A stretch of DNA of 64,000 nucleotides from NCBI RefSeq assembly GCF_015500095.1, contig NZ_CP062983.1, positions 744,001 through 808,000 of the forward strand, written 5' to 3'. Source of the DNA: Phototrophicus methaneseepsis (GTDB lineage: Bacteria; Chloroflexota; Anaerolineae; Aggregatilineales; Phototrophicaceae). The translations under genes and the position numbers were made by a program. The notes under the pieces were generated by a model. That model saw only the letters and a list, made by a program, of their open reading frames with translations. It was not told the origin of the DNA and made no database searches. Positions 1 through 9,600 of this stretch are shown here, piece by piece (position 1 is the stretch's first letter; each line of letters opens with the position of its first letter).

Positions 1-708
1 CTATTCTTCCGGCCACCAGGGCGTACGGATGAGCAGCAGCAAGAACAGCATCGTAAAGCCCGTGATGATACCCGGTGCTGCCAATGTGATCAGCACACCA
101 AGCCAGCCTACGAAGATGAAAACGGCACCGGACACGACCAGTGTATACAGCAACGTGAAGAAAACGACCGCGCTAACGATATGAGCCAACACCCATAACC
201 ATGCAGCACGTGTATACAGGCGCAGCACGAGCGTCTGTAGCAAGCTCATGCCAATAATGGGCAAGCTAAAAATGAGCGTGTTAGAAAGCGCCCAGGTTCG
301 TATATCAGGCGGGCGCACTTTAACCAGATGGGTGACTTCCGTAATGTACAAACTGGCGGAATCTTTAAGCTGCAAGCCGATGATCACAGAGCCAGCGACA
401 CCGAGCATAGCACCTAAGATGCTCACGATCACCCACCACCGGAACTCACCGCCAAACTTCATTTGCAACAGCCAGCGCTGCATGCCGCCGATAAGCATAC
501 CTAAAATAAAGCCGCTGCCAATCACAACCAGCGCCACATAAAACATCAGTTGGCCCTCAGTGCTCACAGGGACCCACGGCGTACTCACCAGGAACCGGGC
601 CAACAGCGGTAAAATGATCCCTGTTGAAACAACAGAAAGCACCGCGCTGATAACCAGGCCGATGATCCATAATATGATAAAGCGTAGACTCGTCAGGAAA
701 TAATACAT
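1..708 (-). CDS. Polytopic membrane protein of unknown function
   Basis: I do not recognise this protein. From the ATG at 706-708 it is 235 residues with about six hydrophobic segments, starting almost at once (roughly residues 7-31, then near 52-75, 90-110, 140-160, 165-190 and 195-225). It ends in a short charged tail with two tryptophans. A TTG-initiated frame reaches 780, but those extra 24 residues are hydrophilic and would sit in front of a normal membrane start, so the ATG is preferred. The stop codon is the first triplet of the window, so the gene is complete. No catalytic or binding motif is visible. The gene to its left lies outside the window. Confidence 0.6.
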   Translation of the reverse strand: MYYFLTSLRFIILWIIGLVISAVLSVVSTGIILPLLARFLVSTPWVPVSTEGQLMFYVALVVIGSGFILGMLIGGMQRWLLQMKFGGEFRWWVIVSILGAMLGVAGSVIIGLQLKDSASLYITEVTHLVKVRPPDIRTWALSNTLIFSLPIIGMSLLQTLVLRLYTRAAWLWVLAHIVSAVVFFTLLYTLVVSGAVFIFVGWLGVLITLAAPGIITGFTMLFLLLLIRTPWWPEE

Positions 709-1138
709 GGGGCTGCCTTTAACGCTAGCAACAACAAAGTCGCCGTGCAGGTCAGGACACAGGTGAGGATAAGCTGCCAAGCCGCAATATAATTTCTGAT
801 TACTTTTTGGGTGGCGTCAGATAAAGCCACTTACTCCCTTTACTATACCATAGTTAGGCCGCCAAAGATACTGCCTCATACGAAAACATGCGATTTTTGA
901 TTTCAGATGATCCGGCAAAAACGACGTTTGGCCTATTCGGTTCGCTTGGTGCTTTTGCAGTTTTTCCGTTCTGGATTATGATGTGTTTGAACAAGCCGTG
1001 TCACAAGGATACGAGAAGTAACAACGCTGACGAGTTTGGCAATTAGGCGCATAATAGAGATCATGATATAGATCGTGATATTGGCTCGCCATTCAGCGTC
1101 TATAACTACACATACCACAACCTGACGGAAACCCCCTG
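709..1138. other. Intergenic region, 430 bp, no gene seen
   Basis: This stretch separates the leftward membrane protein from the rightward acetyltransferase and probably holds both promoters. A leftward TATAGT-like -10 lies at 842-847, but no matching -35 is convincing. A leftward open frame covering 933-1442 has no recognisable motif and overlaps the better-supported acetyltransferase, so I do not call it. Confidence 0.4.
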
Positions 1139-1660
1139 ATGGATTACCAACTTGTGCCCTTTTATTTTGATTCACCCCTGTTAATCGCGGCGGTGAAGGT
1201 CTATACACACGTCTGGACGTATCGCCTGTTTGGCGAGAGTGTGGAGTTCTTCCAGAGTAATGCGCTGCGGCCAGATTTTTATGGGTATGTGATCCAGGCA
1301 GCAGGCCAGACCGTTGGCATGGGCTTCGGGACAAAATCCGAGCCGGGCCAATGGTGGCATAACAAAGTCGCGGAAAAAGTCGGCAGCCAACACCCGGCCC
1401 TACAAAACGCGTGGGTCCTGGTGGAGCTTGCCATCTTGCCAAAGTACCGTGACCGTGGGTTGGGGCTGCGCGTACAGAACGCCCTCCTAGACGCTCAGCC
1501 GTACCCTAACGCCTTACTTTCTACCCAGACGGATAACGAAGGTGCACGCCGCTTTTATGAGCGTCATGGCTGGACGTACCTGCACCCAGGGTTCGCCTTC
1601 TTCGACGGGCACCCCGCCTTCTGCATCATGCATAAGCACCTGCCTGAAAAAGTAACCTGA
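1139..1660 (+). CDS. GNAT-family N-acetyltransferase
   Basis: This is a 173-residue single-domain protein of GNAT size. The acetyl-CoA binding region is the segment around residues 95-120: a beta strand (VLVELAIL), then KYRDRGLGLRVQNALL, which matches the family R/Q-x-x-G-x-G/A loop. The following NEGARRFYERHGW stretch is the usual GNAT strand 5/helix 4 element. The N-terminal half has the helix-strand pattern of an acceptor-binding region, but the substrate cannot be told. The start is the ATG at 1139 with a weak upstream purine stretch (GACGGAAA). It stands alone on this strand. Confidence 0.8.
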   Translation: MDYQLVPFYFDSPLLIAAVKVYTHVWTYRLFGESVEFFQSNALRPDFYGYVIQAAGQTVGMGFGTKSEPGQWWHNKVAEKVGSQHPALQNAWVLVELAILPKYRDRGLGLRVQNALLDAQPYPNALLSTQTDNEGARRFYERHGWTYLHPGFAFFDGHPAFCIMHKHLPEKVT

Positions 1661-1758
1661 TTCAAAAACATGCGTCAAAAGCAGTGACAAGGGCATCCTG
1701 GCGTCGTTAAAAAAGCTATAATAAGCCTATCAACCCACCATCATGAGGACACTTGCCC

Positions 1759-2646
1759 ATGCCGAGAGAAAGCCGCTTCTGGCGTACGGATGCCAACGGC
1801 AACCTGCTCAATGACGCGAATATCGATTTCATCAAACCACCTTTCGATACCGTCGTTGAGGATGTCGTCGCCACGTATACACGGCATATCGCCGCTGATA
1901 TTCATAGCATCTATGTGATGGCCTCTGTCGCACGGGGGATTGCAGAGGTCGGCAGCAGCGATGTCGATACCTTCGCTGTGCTGGAAGAAATGCTGGATCC
2001 CGAACTCGTCATGCAGGATTGGCTGCCAGAAGCCCCCATCGCCTTGCAGCAAAAACACAGCGCTGTCGTCAGCGATGTTGAGATGGAACTGTGGCCCTAT
2101 GGGTACGTCCTGCGAGACCCAGAAGAATTTTCACCAGGGGCCTTCATCATCAAGACGCAAGCTGTGTGCGTCTGGGGCAGTGACCTGGCCCCTGAACTAC
2201 CCGACTATAACCTCAATGACTTTAAAACCCGCCTCGCCATTGCCAACGAAGACATTGTGCTGCTGGAACCCGATATAGAAGATGCCCTGGCCGCGATTGA
2301 AACAGATCCCTCGCCAGATGCTATACGCAGCCTGTGCAAACACATTTGTAAGCACATGGCTCGCGCTGGCTTCAGCCTGACGATGACAGACAACGCCCAT
2401 TACACGCGTGATGTGGCCCTGTGCATCCCGGCCTTTATTGCAGCCTATCCACAGCACAGCCAGGGCATGCAGCAGACCGGGCAATTCATCGCACAGCCTA
2501 CTGATGATGCCGACACACTGCGCGCCTTTTTAGAATCCTTCGGCGCGCAGATGGTGGCATTATGCGAAGCATGGCTTGATGAATATAACCCAGAGCGCTA
2601 TGACTTCTTCGTCTATGGCGATGACCCTGATTACGAAGCCGATTAG
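1759..2646 (+). CDS. Nucleotidyltransferase-like protein
   Basis: This 295-residue protein carries, near residues 56-72, a sequence resembling the minimal nucleotidyltransferase signature: ASVARGIAEVGSSDVDTF, that is a small/Gly-rich turn followed by SxDxD, in which D68 and D70 would bind metal. A second acidic position may lie in VEMELWPYG (near residues 108-116). The C-terminal half is helical, like partner domains of aminoglycoside or DNA-polymerase-beta-type transferases. The substrate is unknown. I chose the ATG at 1759 because GAGGA at 1745-1749 sits nine bases upstream, whereas the in-frame TTG at 1753 is too close to it. It converges with the amidase gene 36 bp away. Confidence 0.6.
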   Translation: MPRESRFWRTDANGNLLNDANIDFIKPPFDTVVEDVVATYTRHIAADIHSIYVMASVARGIAEVGSSDVDTFAVLEEMLDPELVMQDWLPEAPIALQQKHSAVVSDVEMELWPYGYVLRDPEEFSPGAFIIKTQAVCVWGSDLAPELPDYNLNDFKTRLAIANEDIVLLEPDIEDALAAIETDPSPDAIRSLCKHICKHMARAGFSLTMTDNAHYTRDVALCIPAFIAAYPQHSQGMQQTGQFIAQPTDDADTLRAFLESFGAQMVALCEAWLDEYNPERYDFFVYGDDPDYEAD

Positions 2647-2682
2647 TCAGCGCCTTTAGCGCTTAGTATGCCTTCAGTATGC

Positions 2683-4221
2683 CTAGCGCTCGGAGGGTAA
2701 GATAGGCGTCGGGGGCTGCCAAACCTTCGACGCCTGTTCAAAAGCATACGCCATGGCGATCAAATTGGCATCCTGTAGATAATCGCCCCAAAAAGTGATC
2801 CCCATCGGTTCGCCATCTGGCAGGTAGCCCGCTTGCACGCATACCGCAGGGAAGCCACTGGGGGCGTAACCATAGGTCCCCCAGGTATTGATGTCAACCA
2901 GAGCATCGAGGTTATCTTTACTGAGGGCGTTACGCGTGCCATTGGCGGCGTTATCGTAATTTTGCTGGTGAATCGCCTGATAAGCACCTTCTGTGGCAGG
3001 GTCCAGCGGGGTCTTGACGCACAGCTCTAACAGCCCCTGCTGGAAGGGTGCCCGATTCGGCAAATCTTCATCGTTGAAAGCCGCGATGCTCGCCAGTGTA
3101 AGGTCGCTCCCAATCGCTGCCAGATATTCGTTTACGCCCCGGTGCATCCCAAAGAAGAAGGTGAGGAAATTGAAGTCAATATGCAGCGGCTCAATTTCAA
3201 TCACTTCTGCGCCCGCTTCGCGCATTGTCTCGATGGCCTTCTCCAGAATTGCATCCATGCCTTCCGTGGGCAGGGCATCACGCTTTACAACGCCAATCCG
3301 CTTGCCTTGCAGGGCATCCGCCTGCAAATAATCCACAAAATCGACATTGCCGATGGCAGCGGCTTTGTGCGTCTGCGGGTCCTTATCATCCACACCACGG
3401 ATGACGTTCAGCAGATGCACGAGATCAGTCATGTTGCGCGTCATAGGGCCAGCGGTATCGTGCAGTTCCGTAATAGGAATGATGCGGTCACGGCTGATGA
3501 GGCCCAGGCTGGCTTTGATCGTACACAGGCTGTTCTGCGAAGCAGGCGAAACAAGGGAGCCGGATGTCTCTGTGCCGATTGTCACCGTGGCGAAGTTCAT
3601 CCCGGCAGCCGCGCCAGACCCTGAGCTGGACCCACCGACATCGAAGCGACCGTAGGCATTGTGCGTCTGGCCGCCCAACACGCTGAAGCCATTCGCACTG
3701 TCAAAGCTCATGAAGTTCGCCCATTGCGAGAGATTCGTCTTGCCCAGGATGATCGCACCGGCTTCACGCAGGCAGGCCGCAATATGGCTATCGCGGTCGC
3801 AATGGCTGGTTTCCATGGCTTTGCTGCCAGCGGTATTGTGCATCTTATCGCCAGTACCAATGTTATCCTTCAACAGGATGGGGATGCCGTGCATGGTGCT
3901 GTGTACCTGGCCGACGCTCCGTTCGCGGTCGCGGCTGTTGGCAATCTCGAACACATCCGGGTTGAGTTCCAGCACGCTGTTATAGCCGTCGATGTCATAA
4001 CGGCGAATACGGTCAATATAATAAGTAACGAGTTCCACGCTGGATAACGTGCCCTCAGCGAACATACGCTGAATATCCGGGATGGTGGCATAAGCAAGGA
4101 CCTCGTCCAGCTCGATACGACGTTCATCAAATAACGTCACATCTGCGAAAAGGCTGATGTTCAGCGGACGTTTACCGACATAAGCAGGCGTGTTGTACTG
4201 GCGCTCAATCTGCGTTGACAT
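2683..4221 (-). CDS. Amidase signature family hydrolase
   Basis: This 512-residue protein hydrolyses an amide bond with the Lys-cisSer-Ser triad of the amidase signature family. Visible elements are K118 in LLKDN, S198 in the glycine/serine-rich GGSSSGSGAA loop, and nucleophile S222 in GTETSGS. Spacing from cisSer to nucleophile is 24 residues, the usual value. Length fits stand-alone amidases rather than GatA, and no gatB or gatC is nearby, so a role in tRNA amidation is unlikely. No signal peptide is present, so it is cytoplasmic. It is monocistronic, convergent with the preceding gene. The natural substrate cannot be inferred. Confidence 0.88.
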   Translation of the reverse strand: MSTQIERQYNTPAYVGKRPLNISLFADVTLFDERRIELDEVLAYATIPDIQRMFAEGTLSSVELVTYYIDRIRRYDIDGYNSVLELNPDVFEIANSRDRERSVGQVHSTMHGIPILLKDNIGTGDKMHNTAGSKAMETSHCDRDSHIAACLREAGAIILGKTNLSQWANFMSFDSANGFSVLGGQTHNAYGRFDVGGSSSGSGAAAGMNFATVTIGTETSGSLVSPASQNSLCTIKASLGLISRDRIIPITELHDTAGPMTRNMTDLVHLLNVIRGVDDKDPQTHKAAAIGNVDFVDYLQADALQGKRIGVVKRDALPTEGMDAILEKAIETMREAGAEVIEIEPLHIDFNFLTFFFGMHRGVNEYLAAIGSDLTLASIAAFNDEDLPNRAPFQQGLLELCVKTPLDPATEGAYQAIHQQNYDNAANGTRNALSKDNLDALVDINTWGTYGYAPSGFPAVCVQAGYLPDGEPMGITFWGDYLQDANLIAMAYAFEQASKVWQPPTPILPSER

Positions 4222-4395
4222 GGATGATAGATCTCCTCATTGAGGGTGGCGGGCGTCTGCTCAATTGTGACGTGATTGGCTCAGTTTGCAACTGATTGGA
4301 CTGCGCTGGCTAAACCACCGGATAAATCACCCAGTCAAGGCAAAAAGAGGCCCGTAACTCACTGTATCACCCTATGGATTAGCACATTTATTCGA

Positions 4396-4434
4396 TATAA
4401 TAGGACGGTAAAGAAGATGCAGTCGCATCTTCTT
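4396..4434 (+). promoter_or_regulatory. -10 box followed at once by a perfect hairpin
   Basis: A perfect TATAAT lies at 4396-4401, with no good -35. It is followed at 4411-4434 by a 10-bp perfect stem (AAGAAGATGC / GCATCTTCTT) with a four-base loop AGTC and a T-rich run. If transcription starts near 4408, the transcript begins with this stem-loop. It could protect the 5' end or act as an early terminator or attenuator for the flavoprotein gene at 4488. A similar arrangement occurs at 19994-20041. Confidence 0.45.
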
Positions 4435-4487
4435 TTATGTTCTTTAAGTTTTGTGCTTTTATTTTGTCATGCTCGGAGGAGAACCGT

Positions 4488-4985
4488 ATGTCTACAATCG
4501 CTCCGCCAGGCGCAGCACGCAAGCGCCCCTCGACACCATATTATGGCATTGAAACACAAGAAGACGGCATGTTGGCCTGGGATTGGGTCGTTGAGCAGAT
4601 GACGACATCGCGCAATTATTGGGTGTGCACCACGCGGCCAGATGGTCGCCCGCATGCGTCGCCTGTGTGGGGTGTCTGGATAGAAGGCGTGCTCTACTTC
4701 AGCATGCATCGCAAATCCGTGAAGGCACGTAATATGACCACCAATGCAGACGCCCTGGTGCATCTAGAGAGCGGCGACGATACCGTCATCTTTGAAGGGG
4801 AACTTGTCGAAATCCCTGTTACGGAGATCCCTGGCTTCGCGGATGTTTATGAAGCCAAATATGACTTCCGCCCAGAGTTGGAAGAGGACCCCGATTCTAT
4901 TTGCGTGAAGTTGGTACCGAGTGTTGTCCTGGCCTGGCTAGAAGCCAACTATCCAAAATCAGCGACGCGCTGGGAATTCGATTAA
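4488..4985 (+). CDS. Pyridoxamine 5'-phosphate oxidase-like flavin-binding protein
   Basis: This 165-residue protein resembles the PNPOx-like split-barrel family, which binds FMN or F420. Family features are the WVCTTRPDGRPHASPVWGVW strand pair (residues about 45-65), the LYFSMHRKSVKARNM segment that contacts the cofactor phosphate, and the later VKLVPSVVLAW strand. Members include general stress proteins, F420-dependent reductases and biliverdin reductases, so the reaction is open. The start is the ATG at 4488 because GGAGGA at 4475-4480 lies seven bases upstream, while the longer open frame has no such site. A strong terminator follows, so it is a single-gene unit. Confidence 0.8.
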   Translation: MSTIAPPGAARKRPSTPYYGIETQEDGMLAWDWVVEQMTTSRNYWVCTTRPDGRPHASPVWGVWIEGVLYFSMHRKSVKARNMTTNADALVHLESGDDTVIFEGELVEIPVTEIPGFADVYEAKYDFRPELEEDPDSICVKLVPSVVLAWLEANYPKSATRWEFD

Positions 4986-5003
4986 ATAGCCTCTCTGCAA
5001 CAT

Positions 5004-5030
5004 AACCGCCGCGCCATGCGGCGGTTTTTA
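5004..5030 (+). terminator. Intrinsic terminator after the PNPOx-like gene
   Basis: Perfect nine-base arms AACCGCCGC and GCGGCGGTT around the loop GCCAT are followed by a run of T. The position is 18 bases past the stop codon at 4985. Confidence 0.9.
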
Positions 5031-5070
5031 TTTACCCAAACACTAAGATGAGCATCTGATAAATACCCTC

Positions 5071-5101
5071 TTGCCATAGAGTACACTCTAGCCTGTAGAG
5101 T
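5071..5101 (+). promoter_or_regulatory. MerR-type promoter with 19-bp spacer and internal operator
   Basis: A -35 TTGCCA (5071-5076) and a -10 TAGAGT (5096-5101) are separated by 19 bp, the overlong spacing typical of MerR-controlled promoters. The spacer contains an inverted repeat, TAGAGT-AC-ACTCTA (5077-5090). The established mechanism is that a MerR dimer bound to such a spacer distorts it to allow transcription. The merR gene starts 24 bases downstream, so autoregulation is the likely arrangement. Confidence 0.8.
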
Positions 5102-5124
5102 AACGGCATGAGGAGCACAAACCC

Positions 5125-5515
5125 ATGAGTGAAACCACATACAGTATCAAAGAAGTTTCCGAGCAGGTGGGCTGGAGCATTCACATGCTGCGTTACTACG
5201 AAAAAGAGGGCCTGCTGCCCCCTATTGCACGTGATGATAAAGGCTATCGCTGTTACTCCGAGGCCAATCTGGGGCTGATCTTGTTCCTGGAACGGCTGCG
5301 TATGACCGGCATGGGCATTAGCCAGATGCGCGTTTATGTTCAGCTTTACCAGGACCGCCATATAGATGAGAAGGCCCTGCTGCCGGAACGAATCAAACTA
5401 CTGCGCGATCACCGTGAGTCTGTACTTGCTCAGATCGACGTACTCCGCCACAACCTGGAGGCTATTGAGTACAAGATCGAGTTGTACGAAACCGAGTTAG
5501 AGGAGCTAGAAAATC

Positions 5516-5538
<23 letters not shown>
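5125..5538 (+). CDS. MerR-family transcriptional regulator
   Basis: This 137-residue activator-type regulator has the winged helix-turn-helix at residues 5-75: [26 protein letters not shown], then the wing GYRCYSE. A long coiled-coil dimerisation helix fills residues 80-130. It lacks the cysteines of metal-sensing members, so it probably senses a small electrophile or another effector. The downstream aldo/keto reductase overlaps its 3' end by 23 bases, which argues for co-transcription and a shared stress or carbonyl response, as in AdhR/YcnK-like pairs (inference). GAGGAG at 5111-5116 supports the start. Confidence 0.92.
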
Positions 5539-6493
<955 letters not shown>

Positions 6494-6520
6494 GCCACAT
6501 CCATACACCTGAATCAATAC

Positions 6521-6552
6521 AAGAGAGGGCACGTCTACGGCGTGCTCTCTTT
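6521..6552 (+). terminator. Terminator of the merR-aldo/keto reductase operon
   Basis: AAGAGA plus GCACG pair with CGTGC plus TCTCTT, with a two-base GG bulge on the left arm, followed by TTTATTT. Confidence 0.75.
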
Positions 6553-6613
6553 ATTTCACAGGGCCTTATTTCAAGGCGCACTACTTCACACTTCTAAGCC
6601 ATTTCATGCCCAT

Positions 6614-6642
6614 TTGATAAGATTTTGATAAAGTTTTGTAAT
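6614..6642 (+). promoter_or_regulatory. Candidate sigma-70 promoter
   Basis: TTGATA (6614-6619) and TGTAAT (6637-6642) are separated by 17 bp, each matching consensus at five of six positions. It would give a leader of about 200 bases for the gene at 6856. The leader holds an inverted repeat TTATAG-N5-CTATAA at 6692-6708. The region is AT-rich, so a chance match is possible. I see no gene in 6494-6855. Confidence 0.45.
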
Positions 6643-6855
6643 GTAAATAGAAATACGTGCCACTACTGATATAGCCGCATTACAAAGCGCATTATAGTAA
6701 ATCTATAAGCGTTACAACTTCTATTTCAGACAGGTTATCAGGATAACAAGCGTCTATAGCCTGCTGTAAATGAACACAAGCAAGATGATCTATAGAACGA
6801 TCTAACAGATAAAAATATAACGATGCATGAAGGCATGCTCACTGAGGTTAATAAA

Positions 6856-7245
6856 ATGGCTATTCAAGTGAATTGGTTATTGGAGAAGCAAATCATACAG
6901 GTTGAACTCAGCGGCGATGTCCAATTAGCTGAGCTCCAACAACTTGGCAACCATCTGATGGCGATGGTAGAGCGTACAACGGTCCCCCTCGTTCATATCG
7001 TCTGCGACGAAACCAAACTGGTCAGCCTGCCATCGAACGTTCTCCAACTCAGTGCAGCATTACAGTGGTTACAACATCCTAAATTTGGGTGGTTCCTATT
7101 TTACGGCTCCGAGGACCGTATGATTGGGTTCCTGATGCAGACGATCACCAGCATGTTTAAACTCCGTTATCGCCACTTCGAGGTACAAGACGATGCGCTG
7201 GATTTCCTGGCAAGCATCGATACCTCCTTTCGGGCGGTCGTCTAA
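6856..7245 (+). CDS. Hypothetical small protein, possibly STAS/SpoIIAA-like
   Basis: I do not firmly recognise this 129-residue protein. The alternation of strands and helices (VELSGDVQLAELQQLGNHL, VHIVCDETKLVSLP, a WFLFYG strand, then a final helix) resembles the SpoIIAA/STAS-like fold found in small single-domain proteins, including the NHLMAMVE-type helix, but no phosphorylatable serine can be assigned. The start at 6856 is chosen because GAGG at 6844-6847 lies eight bases upstream; the ATG at 6823 has no such site. It has its own promoter and terminator and no operon partners. Confidence 0.6.
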   Translation: MAIQVNWLLEKQIIQVELSGDVQLAELQQLGNHLMAMVERTTVPLVHIVCDETKLVSLPSNVLQLSAALQWLQHPKFGWFLFYGSEDRMIGFLMQTITSMFKLRYRHFEVQDDALDFLASIDTSFRAVV

Positions 7246-7307
7246 TCAAAACGCGTAGTTCATCCTAATGATCATCCCTAATTCCCTTTTCCCTAACACC
7301 CTGTAGC

Positions 7308-7339
7308 AAAAGGCACACCGAGATGGTGTGCCTTTTTTT
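7308..7339 (+). terminator. Strong intrinsic terminator
   Basis: Perfect nine-base arms AGGCACACC and GGTGTGCCT surround the loop GAGAT and are followed by seven T. The left arm is preceded by four A, so it may also stop transcription in the other direction. The downstream gene on the other strand ends at 7403. Confidence 0.92.
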
Positions 7340-7402
7340 GTCTATGCTGTTTTAGAGATGCTGTTTTAGAGATGCTCTACACGAGCGCCTATTTAGAGAG
7401 AA

Positions 7403-8368
7403 TTACCGCTCAAGCTCTTTGACTTCTGGCGCGGCTGGCTGATGATTGCCATTGTTGCCATTCATCTGGGCACCTGCCGCCAAACCGGCTGTGCTGATGA
7501 ACGACTGCACCATTGAGGTCAGTTCCATCGGCAAGACGAACTTGGTGGAGGAGCTGCGGCCCACTTCTTGCAGCATGTTCATATACTGGAGCGCCATCGT
7601 ACGCTCGTCGATACTCTTGGCTTCTGCATAGATCGCTTTCAGGGCAGCCGCATAACCCTGGGCACGCAGGAGCTGCGATTGGCGAGCACCTTCTGCCTTG
7701 GCAATATCGGCCTCACGCTGACCTTCTGCTTCCAGGACGGCGGCGCGCTTTTCACCTTCTGCACGGGCGATAGCCGCTTCGCGTTCACCTTCTGCACGTG
7801 TCACGTTCGCACGGCGATCACGTTCAGCGCTCATCTGGCGGTTCATCGCGTCCAGGATGTCGCGCGGCGGCTCAATCTCGCGGATTTCCACCGAGGTCAC
7901 TTTCAGGCCCCAGCGTTCAGTCGCTTCGTCCAGCTTAACGCGCAGCACATCGTTGATCTGTTCGCGCTTGCTGAGCACATCATCCAATTCGATGTCACCG
8001 ATGACAGCACGCAGCGTTGTTGTAGCGATGTTGGCAGACGCACGTTCGACGTCTTCAACCTTCAGCACGGCACGCGACGGATCTGTAATGCGATAGTAGA
8101 CCAGGAAATCGATGTTGATACTGGCGTTATCCTTGGTGATCGCGGTCTGTGCCGGGATATCCAGGAATTTTTCACGCAAGTCAACTTTGACGGCCTGTTC
8201 CAGGACCGGAAGCACAATAGTAAAACCAGGACCGCGCACACTCTTGAATTTACCGAGCTGCAAAACAACGATGCGCTCGTATTCTTTGATGACGCGGAAG
8301 ACGCTCAGGACCAAATAGGCCAGGACCAGAACTAGGGCAATACCAATAATCGGGCCAAACTCATCCAT
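7403..8368 (-). CDS. SPFH/Band 7 (stomatin-like, slipin) membrane protein
   Basis: This 321-residue protein has one N-terminal membrane anchor (about residues 6-24), an SPFH/Band 7 domain (about 25-190, with the GPGFTIVLPVLEQAVKVDLR and NASINIDFLVYYRITDP signatures) and a long Ala/Glu/Arg-rich coiled coil (about 200-260, repeated RAEGEREAA units) used for oligomerisation. A Gly/Asn-rich tail follows. The start is the ATG at 8366-8368, ten codons inside the longest frame, because AGGAGG lies a few bases upstream. NfeD is encoded just before it on the same strand, the classic stomatin partner arrangement. Members form ring assemblies that organise membranes or membrane proteases. Confidence 0.92.
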   Translation of the reverse strand: MDEFGPIIGIALVLVLAYLVLSVFRVIKEYERIVVLQLGKFKSVRGPGFTIVLPVLEQAVKVDLREKFLDIPAQTAITKDNASINIDFLVYYRITDPSRAVLKVEDVERASANIATTTLRAVIGDIELDDVLSKREQINDVLRVKLDEATERWGLKVTSVEIREIEPPRDILDAMNRQMSAERDRRANVTRAEGEREAAIARAEGEKRAAVLEAEGQREADIAKAEGARQSQLLRAQGYAAALKAIYAEAKSIDERTMALQYMNMLQEVGRSSSTKFVLPMELTSMVQSFISTAGLAAGAQMNGNNGNHQPAAPEVKELER

Positions 8369-8386
8369 GACGGACCTCCTACAATA

Positions 8387-8483
8387 GCATCGCCCCAAAG
8401 GCGATTTATTAATGAAAACGTACCTTCAATTCAAAGCGCACTTTCAATCGTGCGCAAGCGGTATTCGCCACCCAGGGCGATTT
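8387..8483 (-). promoter_or_regulatory. Two short stem-loops between nfeD-like and stomatin genes
   Basis: The 185-bp spacer between the pair holds two similar stems: ATCGCC/GGCGAT around 8387-8405 and TCGCC/GGCGA around 8462-8483. Neither is followed by a T run on the leftward strand, so they are more likely transcript structure than a terminator. Confidence 0.35.
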
Positions 8484-8553
8484 TTCTACAAGTTATTTGC
8501 AACGTTCACGCACAGCGTGTACCTACAACATCCGGCGACAAAAGCATGAGCCT

Positions 8554-9198
8554 TTACTTGTGCCAGCCGTTCCCCTCAGCAAGGGGGTCTTCGCGCTTGG
8601 CTTTTTCGACTTCTAGCTCAAGGCCGCGCTGCCCTGTGACGAGGATTGGCATCCCTGCCGGGATTGCATCCTGGCTGTGTGCCGTCCAGTGTTCGCCATT
8701 GACGTAAACCGTACCTACCGGGTCAATTGCTGTGACGACACGGCCCCGCGCCCCGATCACGCGATCTTCCTTCTGCAAGAAGGATTCTTCACGTTGGGTG
8801 CGCATGATGGGCAGCAGCAAGAAGCGATGATAACCCCAGGCAACCAGCAAGGTCGGCACAATCACCAATGGGGAAACGTTGAGCGCCCCATTGAAGAGCA
8901 GCAAGCTACCAACAGCCTGCAAACCCAGGCCGATTTCAGCAAATTGCCCAACACGTGGTGAGGTAAATGGTGCGATCAAAAATCCGCTGAAGCCCACAAC
9001 CATCAACACCACAGCCAGCCAGTTCGTCGGCATTTGCGTCAGCACATAGAGGCTGCCCGCAATCAAGACGAAGGACAAAATCTCCGGTATGCCTGTCCCT
9101 GTGATGTAAACCGCTGTCACACCAACCCAGAGGCCCACAATCAAACCCAGGTAGACCAAGTTGGGATCTATCATCATAGGTTCCAACACATTACCCAT
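8554..9198 (-). CDS. NfeD-like membrane protein with C-terminal OB-fold domain
   Basis: This 214-residue protein has about four to five membrane segments in residues 12-125 (for example LVYLGLIVGLWVGVTAVYITG and WLAVVLMVVGFSGFLIAPF). A soluble C-terminal domain follows (about 145-200), with the NfeD OB-fold pattern GARGRVVTAIDPVGTVYVNGEHWTA. This is the short NfeD class without the serine protease domain. Its position 185 bp upstream of a stomatin-like gene on the same strand fits the conserved NfeD-stomatin pairing in membrane microdomain organisation. The start at 9196-9198 is supported by GAGGTG immediately upstream. Confidence 0.9.
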   Translation of the reverse strand: MGNVLEPMMIDPNLVYLGLIVGLWVGVTAVYITGTGIPEILSFVLIAGSLYVLTQMPTNWLAVVLMVVGFSGFLIAPFTSPRVGQFAEIGLGLQAVGSLLLFNGALNVSPLVIVPTLLVAWGYHRFLLLPIMRTQREESFLQKEDRVIGARGRVVTAIDPVGTVYVNGEHWTAHSQDAIPAGMPILVTGQRGLELEVEKAKREDPLAEGNGWHK

Positions 9199-9494
9199 AC
9201 ATCACCTCACTACATGTATCATACGGTTAGATCAAAGCTGGCAATCATAAAGGTCATCTCACGATGTAATCTTGCTTTGATATCGCTTTATGGATGCCAT
9301 CACCTCTCGTCCCCGCATCATGATATATTCCAGAATATTCAGAGGATTGAAGCATACTGAACAATCTATCTTGACTTTATTATAAGTGAAGTTGTAAAGC
9401 CCCCGTCCCCTAATTGTTAGGGGTTGGGTAAAAGATGGCTTTAAAGTGCAAATTACAATACACACACGGCTACTTAGAAGCTCACAAGAGACAT
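9199..9494. other. Intergenic region between pyrH and nfeD-like gene
   Basis: This contains the promoter region of the nfeD-like gene. It holds a small inverted repeat CCCCTAA-N3-TTAGGGG near 9407-9423 and several A/T-rich -10-like motifs, but no promoter pair I would defend. An open frame at 9259-9465 is without codon or motif support. I see no RNA gene. Confidence 0.35.
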
Positions 9495-9522
9495 AAAAAA
9501 AGCCACCGCAGGGTGGCTTTTT
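9495..9522 (-). terminator. Terminator of pyrH
   Basis: The stem AGCCACC / GGTGGCT with loop GCAG (9501-9518) is preceded on the plus strand by a run of A, which reads as a T run on the minus strand. It lies about 80 bases past the pyrH stop. Confidence 0.9.
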
Positions 9523-9600
9523 GGGTATCGTTCAAAAGGCAATTTATAAAGGCAATTGAAGTGGCCCAGGCGCGGTGACCGCCTGAGCCAGCAAGGCATT

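Noticed and set aside
933-1442. Leftward 169-codon open frame
   Set aside because: It overlaps the GNAT gene on the other strand, has no recognisable motif and a composition (Arg/Ser/Pro-rich) typical of antisense frames.
9259-9465. Leftward 68-codon open frame before the nfeD-like gene
   Set aside because: Low-information sequence in an AT-rich promoter region without a ribosome-binding site.
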